NCBI RefSeq assembly: GCF_017640745.1
Contig: NZ_JAEPQA010000003.1
Span: 62,001 to 126,000 of the forward strand
Direction: 5' to 3'
DNA from: Nisaea sp.
GTDB taxonomy: Bacteria; Pseudomonadota; Alphaproteobacteria; Thalassobaculales; Thalassobaculaceae
DNA length: 64,000 nucleotides
Part shown: one piece after another, positions 57,986 through 64,000 of the stretch
Layout: every line of letters starts with the position of its first letter
Numbering within the stretch: position 1 is the stretch's first letter
The notes under the pieces: generated by a model
Database searches by the model: none
Seen by the model: the letters and a program-made list of their open reading frames with translations, nothing else
Told to the model about the DNA's origin: nothing
Made by a program: the position numbers and the translations under genes

Positions 57986-59140
57986 TCAATCTTTCAGCGA
58001 CTGCTCGCGCAGTCCGTCGGCCAGGAGATTGAGGCCGAGGACGAACATGGCGAGCGCCAGGGTCGGGGGCAGGGCGATGGTCGGCACGATCCGGATGAAA
58101 GCGCGGGTCTGGTTGATCATCGATCCCCAGTCCGGGCTCTCGGGCGCCAGGCCGAGGCCGAAGAAGCCGAGGGTGCCGAGCAGGATCGTCGTGTATCCGA
58201 TCCGCAGGCAGGCATCGACGATCAGCGGCCCGCGGGCATTCGGCAGAATCTCCCAGAGCATGATGTACCAAGCGTTCTCGCCGCGTGTTTGGGCCGCCGC
58301 CACATAATCCCGCGTCTTGATGTCCATGGTGATGCCGCGGACGATGCGGAACACCGTCGGCGAATTCACAAAGACGACGGAAGCGAAAATGTTCAGCTCG
58401 TTCGGCGCCAGCGTGATGATGCCGAGCGGATCGGCATTGAAGACCAGTCCGGAATAGAGCCAGCCGCCGACCAGAAATGTCCCGGCCAACTGTACGGCAA
58501 GAAGGCCCGGCCGTGTCGCGTAGCGGCTGTAGAACAGGACGCCGAAGAAGATGATCGGGAAGATGAAGAAGAACCCCGCCATGGCGATCGGGATCGGGGT
58601 CTCGCGGATGCCCGGGGTCACCAGCAGGTAGAACAGCAGGATCACCGGGAAGGCGAGCACCAGGTTCGCGAGGAACGACATGAACGCATCGATCTTGCCG
58701 CCGTAATAGCCGGCCGGAAGACCGATGGTGATGCCGACGATGAAGGCGAAGAGCGTCGCCGCCGGCGCGATCACCAGGACGAAGCGGGAGCCGTGGACCA
58801 TCCGGCTGAACAGGTCGCGGCCGAGATTGTCGGCCCCGAACAGCAGTGCCTGGCCGGTTTCGGCATCGATCACGCCCGGCGCCTTGCGCTTCAGCATGGC
58901 GAACTGCTGCAGCGGATCGAACACCGCGACGATATCCGCGAAGATCGCCGTCAGGATCCAGAACAGCACGATGACGAGCCCGACCATGCCGATCCGGCTA
59001 TCGAATAGGCGGCCGTAGAGGCTGAGGCTTCGGCGGAAGTGATAGCTGGCGCCGAGGATCACGGCGAGGGAGAGCCAGACCGGCCAGAAGCGGGCGATGA
59101 CAGTCGCCCAGATATCGAAGAAACCGATATATTCCAACAT
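57986..59140 (-). CDS. Peptide-type ABC transporter permease (DppC-like)
   Basis: LLFGADNLGRDLFSRMVHGSRFVLVIAPAATLFAFIVGITIGLPAGYYGG...YVAAAQTRGENAWYIMLWEILPNARGPLIV. Confidence 0.92.
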   Translation of the reverse strand: MLEYIGFFDIWATVIARFWPVWLSLAVILGASYHFRRSLSLYGRLFDSRIGMVGLVIVLFWILTAIFADIVAVFDPLQQFAMLKRKAPGVIDAETGQALLFGADNLGRDLFSRMVHGSRFVLVIAPAATLFAFIVGITIGLPAGYYGGKIDAFMSFLANLVLAFPVILLFYLLVTPGIRETPIPIAMAGFFFIFPIIFFGVLFYSRYATRPGLLAVQLAGTFLVGGWLYSGLVFNADPLGIITLAPNELNIFASVVFVNSPTVFRIVRGITMDIKTRDYVAAAQTRGENAWYIMLWEILPNARGPLIVDACLRIGYTTILLGTLGFFGLGLAPESPDWGSMINQTRAFIRIVPTIALPPTLALAMFVLGLNLLADGLREQSLKD

Positions 59141-59154
59141 GTTGTCTCTCCCGC

Positions 59155-60090
59155 TCAGCTTACGCGGATGCGCGGGTTGAGATAGGCGTACCCGATATCG
59201 GAAATGAGCTGTGTCAGCAGCACGACGACGACGGAGACCAGCGAGCAGCTGAGCAGCAGGTCAATGTCGTTGTTGTCGGCGGCTTCCACCAGGGTCCATC
59301 CGAAGCCCTTGTAGTTGAAGAGCTTCTCGACGATGACGACGCCGGTGAGCAGCCAGGGGAACTGCAGCATGATCACGGTGAAAGGAGCGATCAGCGCGTT
59401 CCTGAGCGCGTGGCGTAGGACCTGGGCGCGGAAGGAGAGGCCTTTGAGCCGCGCGGTGCGGATATACTGCGCGGTCATCACCTCGGCCATGGAAGCCCGG
59501 GTCATGCGCGCGATATAGCCCATGCCGTAGATCGCCATTGTCATGACGGGCAGGGCGAAATTGTTGAAATCGATGCCGCCGGCCTTGGAGACGCCCTTCA
59601 GGACGCCAAGCCAGGAGGCGAACAGAACGGTAAACAGGATGCCGGAGACATATTCCGGCGTTGCCGTCGAGGCGATGGAGACGACGGAAAGACTTCGGTC
59701 CGTCTTCGAGCCCTCGCGCATGCCTGCGAGCACGCCGATGAGCAGAGCCGTCGGGACCATGGTGATCATGACCCAGAACATCAGCGTGCCGGTATAGCCG
59801 ATACGCGGCCCCAGAACTTCGTCGACCGGCTTGCGGAAGCGCGTTGACTGGCCGAAATCGCCGGTCGCCGCATTGCCGATCCATTCCGCATAACGTTCCA
59901 GCAGGGGGCGTCTGTAGCCTTCTTTTTCCAGCCAGCTCTCGACCGCTTCTTCGGTCATGCGGTTGTTGTTCTGTTCGAGCGCGAGTTTCTTAAGGTTCGG
60001 CTCGAGATTGACCAGATAGAACACCACGAGCGTCAAGCAGATCATCGTCACGATCATGACCGCCAGACGTCTCAGAATGAATTGCAGCAT
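59155..60090 (-). CDS. Peptide-type ABC transporter permease (DppB-like)
   Basis: MLQFILRRLAVMIVTMICLTLVVFYLVNLEPN...AQYIRTARLKGLSFRAQVLRHALRNALIAPFTVI. Confidence 0.93.
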   Translation of the reverse strand: MLQFILRRLAVMIVTMICLTLVVFYLVNLEPNLKKLALEQNNNRMTEEAVESWLEKEGYRRPLLERYAEWIGNAATGDFGQSTRFRKPVDEVLGPRIGYTGTLMFWVMITMVPTALLIGVLAGMREGSKTDRSLSVVSIASTATPEYVSGILFTVLFASWLGVLKGVSKAGGIDFNNFALPVMTMAIYGMGYIARMTRASMAEVMTAQYIRTARLKGLSFRAQVLRHALRNALIAPFTVIMLQFPWLLTGVVIVEKLFNYKGFGWTLVEAADNNDIDLLLSCSLVSVVVVLLTQLISDIGYAYLNPRIRVS

Positions 60091-60198
60091 ATCGCCCCCA
60101 ACTGCGTCGTGCGGGCGGGCTCTTGCGGGCCCTTAGAGTCTTCCTTGCGGGAAGTTGAAAGGCCGCCCCGCGTTGCAAAGGACGGCCCTTGCCGTGGA

Positions 60199-61851
60199 TC
60201 AGGCGTCCAGCCAGACCTCGTTGAAATGCATCTCGAAGGTCGGATGCATGGTGTCGCCCTGGACCTCTTCGGTCATGTGCTTGTAGAGCGAGCGCCAGTA
60301 CGGCTGGATGATGATGCCGGAGTCCTGGAGGATCTTCTCCAGTTCCGCCATGACCTCGCGGCGCTTATCGGCGTCGGCGATGGCCAGAGCCTGGTCGAGC
60401 TTCTTGTCGAATTCCTCGTTCGACCAGCCGGCCTCGTTCCAGGCCTCGCCTGAGCGGTAGGCCAGCGCCAGGACCTGCACGCCGAGCGGGCGCATGTTCC
60501 AGTTCGTGGTCGAGAACGGATATTTCGTCCAGTTGTTCCAGAACGAGCTCGACGGGATGATCGTTCGCTTGATCATGATTCCCGCGTCGCGGATCTGGGC
60601 GGCGATGGCGTCGGTGGTGTTCTTGCGCCAGTCGTCGTCGATCGAGATCAGCTCGTGCTCGAAATCGGCTGCACCGGCATCCGCGAGAAGCTTCTTCGCC
60701 GCATCCGGATCGCGCTTGATCGGCGGAAGTTTGGCATATTCCGGATGCATCGGACCGACATGGTGGTTCTCGGCCGGGGTGCCTGCATTACCGTAGCCGA
60801 TCTGCAGCACCACCGAATTGTCGACGGCGAGCTGCAGGGCCTGACGGACGCGCTGGTCGTCATAGGGCTTGTTGGCCACGTTCATGCGGGCAACGATGGT
60901 GGCCGCCGTGACCGCCTCGGATTTCTTCAGGTCGAGGCTGTCGAGAATCTCGACGAAATCGGCCGTGGTCTGATAGTTGGTGTGAACGTCGCCAGCCTCG
61001 AACGCGGCAACTTCCGCCGCCGGATCGGTGCCGTAGTCGGTCCACTCGATGGCGTCGAGATAGGCCTCGCCGCCCCACCATTTGCCGTCCTTGCGGCGCA
61101 CGCATCGGGCGGTCACGCCGACTTCGAGATTGTCGAGTTCGAACGCGCCGGTACCGATCGGGTTCTTGGAAAGATCGGCGCCGTTCTTGTCGAAGTCACG
61201 GTGCACGATCAGCGCCGGGTAATCGGCCATGCCCGGAATGATGCTGATGTCCGGTTTCGGCAGGGTGAGCTTGACCGTATGACTGTCGACCTTGGTGATC
61301 GCACCCGCGAGCGCCTTGTTGGTGTTCGCGTCGATCAGGGTCGCCATGCGGCCGGCCATCGAGTTGCCTTCGACTTCCTTCTCGCACCAGCGATTGATGT
61401 TGTAGACGACGTCGTCCGCGTTGAACTCGTCGCCGTTGTTCCAGGTGACGCCCTTACGGACCTTCAGGATATATTCGGTCGCGTCCGCATTGACCTCCCA
61501 GCCCTCGAGCAGTGCCGGTTCGAAGGTGTAGCTCGAGGTGTAGGAGACGAGGTTCTCGCAGAACTGGCGTGCGACGTTGCCCATTTCGGACCAGTCAAAG
61601 ATCCGCGGATCAACCACTCGGCGAACACTCATAGAAACCTTGAGCGTTCCGCCCTTCTTGGGGGTGCCCTGCGCTTTCGCCGGAGCGCTCAGGCCGAGCA
61701 TGCCGTAGGCCGTCGCCGTGGTGGCGCCGAACGCACTTGCAAGCGCGAGGAATTCGCGCCGGTCCATCTTCCCGGCCTTGGTCTCGGCGGCCCAGGCGCT
61801 GACTGCGCTGTTCAGCGGCCGCCCAGCGCGATCTTTCAAATCCCTGTTCAT
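60199..61851 (-). CDS. Peptide-type ABC transporter substrate-binding protein, probable Tat signal
   Basis: [62 protein letters not shown] then SBP_bac_5; DRREFLALA resembles a twin-arginine motif. Confidence 0.9.
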   Translation of the reverse strand: MNRDLKDRAGRPLNSAVSAWAAETKAGKMDRREFLALASAFGATTATAYGMLGLSAPAKAQGTPKKGGTLKVSMSVRRVVDPRIFDWSEMGNVARQFCENLVSYTSSYTFEPALLEGWEVNADATEYILKVRKGVTWNNGDEFNADDVVYNINRWCEKEVEGNSMAGRMATLIDANTNKALAGAITKVDSHTVKLTLPKPDISIIPGMADYPALIVHRDFDKNGADLSKNPIGTGAFELDNLEVGVTARCVRRKDGKWWGGEAYLDAIEWTDYGTDPAAEVAAFEAGDVHTNYQTTADFVEILDSLDLKKSEAVTAATIVARMNVANKPYDDQRVRQALQLAVDNSVVLQIGYGNAGTPAENHHVGPMHPEYAKLPPIKRDPDAAKKLLADAGAADFEHELISIDDDWRKNTTDAIAAQIRDAGIMIKRTIIPSSSFWNNWTKYPFSTTNWNMRPLGVQVLALAYRSGEAWNEAGWSNEEFDKKLDQALAIADADKRREVMAELEKILQDSGIIIQPYWRSLYKHMTEEVQGDTMHPTFEMHFNEVWLDA

Positions 61852-61941
61852 TCCAAGTCTCCCTGTTTTTCTGGCGCGTGTTCCAATCTGGCTCGCCCGG
61901 ATCATAATGCCCTGATTGCGACAGCTAAAGTGTCGTTTTCA

Positions 61942-62004
61942 GAACATTCTGGCGAAAGATGAAACATGACGTCGCCACGAATGTTCAGAAAATCGTGAAC
62001 ATTC
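61942..62004. promoter_or_regulatory. Inverted-repeat cluster with GAACATTC half-sites
   Basis: Perfect inverted repeat GAATGTTCA (61979-61987)/TGAACATTC (61996-62004), plus a third GAACATTC at 61942-61949, about 90-150 bp upstream of the substrate-binding protein start. Confidence 0.5.
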
Positions 62005-62312
62005 AGACTGGCATTTCGCCTCCGAAGCAGTTCCCTGATAATCGAACGCAAGATGCGGGCTTTGTTGGTTACGTATTATCCCCGCCCGTTCGATTTGATA
62101 CGCAGAAATTCTTCTTTCCGAACAGCGACTGTATTCACTTGAACATGCCGCCCGGACGCTGCGTTTCATTCAATGTCACTCATCATGGGCAACCGGCAAA
62201 GCGGATGTCAAAGATTTTATCGGACAGCGATTTTTCGGGATGCGGACGGTCTTCGGGGCTGATATCGAAAGAGGAATCCTGTTCCAGGGAACTGTTCAAA
62301 AAAGGACATTCG

Positions 62313-62825
62313 ATGCGCGTTGAAGACGCTCAGAGGGAAGACATGGCCGTTCTTCGGTTGCTGAACGAGGCGGAGGTGCCGCACGTCAACAGCGTCGATC
62401 TCGACGGCTTCGCCGGGTTCCTGAAGGCGGCGGATTACTTCCGGGTGGCTCGGGACGGCGATGCAGTCATGGGATTCCTGATCGGATATCTGCCCGGGCG
62501 CCCCTATGACAGCCTCAACTATCGCTGGTTTGACGCCCGGTACACGTCCTTCCTTTATGTCGACCGGATCGTGGTGTCGCCCGACGCGCGCGGCCGCGGC
62601 GTCGGGCGCCGGCTCTACGACGATTTCACCGGTTTCGCCGCCGGTCGGGCCGACCGTTTGACCTGCGAGGTGAATGTCCGGCCGCCAAACGACGCCTCAA
62701 TGCGGTTTCACCGCAATTACGGTTTCGAGGAGGTCGGGCGCCAGGAAACGGAAGGCGGCACGAAGGAGGTGTCGCTAATGGTAAAGCTACTGGGACAGTG
62801 GGCCGACGATCAGAACCACGCGTAG
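62313..62825 (+). CDS. GNAT family N-acetyltransferase
   Basis: FLYVDRIVVSPDARGRGVGRRLYDDFTGFA...CEVNVRPPNDASMRFHRNYGFEEVGRQ; acetyl-CoA binding motif. Internal ATG chosen. Confidence 0.88.
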   Translation: MRVEDAQREDMAVLRLLNEAEVPHVNSVDLDGFAGFLKAADYFRVARDGDAVMGFLIGYLPGRPYDSLNYRWFDARYTSFLYVDRIVVSPDARGRGVGRRLYDDFTGFAAGRADRLTCEVNVRPPNDASMRFHRNYGFEEVGRQETEGGTKEVSLMVKLLGQWADDQNHA

Positions 62826-63223
62826 GGGTCCTTGATGTCCTGATCGTTGGAGTGACGGATCCAGCCCTTGATCACACGGTAGACGAACCAGAGCCAGCCA
62901 AGACCGCCGACGAGCCAGGCGAGGGGAATGAGGACGAAGGTCGCGGTAAAGGCCGCGGCCAGCACGATGGCAATCAGCTGGATCCAGAAAGTCCGGATCT
63001 GCCACGTGATGTGCCCCGTGAGCGGCGTGCCTTCGAGATCCGACCGTTTCAGATAGGCGAGGATCACGCCGAGCACCGAGGGAACGCCGAAGACGATCGC
63101 GGCGCCATAGAGGCCGTAGACGATGTGAACAGCGAGCCGGTCGTTCTCCGAGAGCCCGAGCGAGAAGGGGAGAACTCTCGGCCGGGTCACCTCCCGCCCG
63201 CTGTTCGAATTCGTATCGGCCAT
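62810..63223 (-). CDS. DUF4870/Tic20-like small membrane protein
   Basis: Four hydrophobic helices (VYGLYGAAIVFGVPSVLGVILAYL...WIQLIAIVLAAAFTATFVLIPLAWLVGGLGWLWFVYRVIKGW). Tail-to-tail overlap with GNAT. Confidence 0.75.
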   Translation of the reverse strand: MADTNSNSGREVTRPRVLPFSLGLSENDRLAVHIVYGLYGAAIVFGVPSVLGVILAYLKRSDLEGTPLTGHITWQIRTFWIQLIAIVLAAAFTATFVLIPLAWLVGGLGWLWFVYRVIKGWIRHSNDQDIKDPYAWF

Positions 63224-63326
63224 GTGCAATCCTGTTCCTTTGCGGCGTCGCTTGCCGCCTTCTAGTTTGGCATGTCACCGTAACCATTCAATAGGCGTGC
63301 TCGCCGTCTTCCCGGGGGAACAGCAA

Positions 63327-64000
63327 ATGACAGCAAACGAAATCGTGGCGCCGGCCGTCGATCTCTACAGCGATACGGTTTCGCGTCCGACCGCCGCGAT
63401 GCGCCGGGCGATGGCCGAAGCGGAGGTCGGCAACGAGCAAGCGATGGAGGACCCGACGGTCAACCGGCTCTGTGCGCGGGTGGCGGAATTGCTCGGCAAG
63501 GAAGCGGCCGTATTTCTGCCTTCGGGCACGATGTGCAACGAGATCGCCTACCGGGTCTGGGTCGACCGGGGCGAGGAGATCGTCCTCGACGAGAGCGCCC
63601 ATGCGCTGCATTTCGAGGCCGGCGGTCCGGCGGCACTCGCCGGGGCCATGGTGCGGACCGTCAGGGGCAGGCGCGGCATCTTCACCGCCGCCGATCTCGA
63701 GACGGTGATCCGTGTTCCGCGCGGCCATCACGGCCAGCGCCAGCGTCTGGTCAATATCGAGAACACCGCCAATCTCGGTGGTGGTGCGGTCTGGCCGCTG
63801 GAGACGGTGAAGGAGGTCGCCGATTGCGCCCGCAGCCACGGCCTGAAGGTCCATATGGACGGTGCGCGCCTGCTCAATGCGGTGGTGGCGTCCGGAACCC
63901 CGGCCTCCTCATACGGTGCGCTCTGCGACTCCCTCTGGATCGATCTTTCCAAGGGGCTCGGCTGCCCGGTCGGCGGCGTGCTCGCTGGCAGTGCGGAGTT
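63327..64000 (+). CDS. ltaE: Low-specificity threonine aldolase (truncated by window edge)
   Basis: MTANEIVAPAVDLYSDTVSRPTAAMRRAMAEAEVGNEQAMEDPTVNRLCARVAELLGKEAAVFLPSGTMCNEIA...NTANLGGGAVWPLETVKEV...VHMDGARLLNAVVASG; open to position 64000. Confidence 0.92.
   Translation, partial: MTANEIVAPAVDLYSDTVSRPTAAMRRAMAEAEVGNEQAMEDPTVNRLCARVAELLGKEAAVFLPSGTMCNEIAYRVWVDRGEEIVLDESAHALHFEAGGPAALAGAMVRTVRGRRGIFTAADLETVIRVPRGHHGQRQRLVNIENTANLGGGAVWPLETVKEVADCARSHGLKVHMDGARLLNAVVASGTPASSYGALCDSLWIDLSKGLGCPVGGVLAGSAE

Noticed and set aside
60655-61962. 435-aa plus-strand ORF
   Set aside because: Antisense to the substrate-binding protein.
61959-62312. N-terminal extension of the GNAT ORF
   Set aside because: Upstream 118 aa has no family resemblance and covers the inverted-repeat cluster; ATG 62313 gives a normal GNAT N terminus.
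1-64000. CRISPR array, tRNA, rRNA, transposase, integrase or prophage module
   Set aside because: None recognised by eye on either strand; no regularly spaced repeats, cloverleaf or DDE/integrase motifs found. A tRNAscan/ISEScan run would be needed to be certain.

Overview
This is a GC-rich, gene-dense window that looks chromosomal, probably from an alphaproteobacterium (Rhodospirillales-like gene content; inferred from protein character, not searched). About 55 CDSs are supported. Main blocks, left to right: YHS protein plus a truncated membrane sensor; HMG-CoA lyase / CoA-transferase / amidinotransferase operon; SDHAF4-like protein, HtpX, CZB chemoreceptor; rsmB, rpe, heparinase and polysaccharide genes (WecA-like, CapD/FlaA1-like); pobR/pobA; overlapping TPR-oxygenase and TPR-glycosyltransferase-like genes; BT1/MFS-like transporter; manC-bluB; ribokinase; amidohydrolases; lipase; FetAB-like ABC exporter; orphan MbcA/ParS-like antitoxin; peptide ABC transporter without an ATPase; pyrE and GST; a LIV/HAAT-type ABC transporter operon preceded by a clear TPP riboswitch; an overlapping CHASE2 / small exported protein / M48 peptidase operon; TtuC-like dehydrogenase and MaoC; DUF533; phnCDE with a candidate Pho box; a 29-aa membrane micro-ORF; XRE regulator + PhnD-like soluble protein divergent from a desaturase; MttB-like methyltransferase; PraR-like regulator with an intrinsic terminator; a second peptide ABC operon with fused ATPases and an upstream inverted-repeat cluster; GNAT; and a truncated threonine aldolase. 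No rRNA, tRNA, CRISPR array, transposase or phage module was recognised. The best leads are the TPP-riboswitch-controlled LIV-type transporter (40.0-35.5 kb) and the CHASE2/small exported protein/M48 operon (40.3-43.4 kb).
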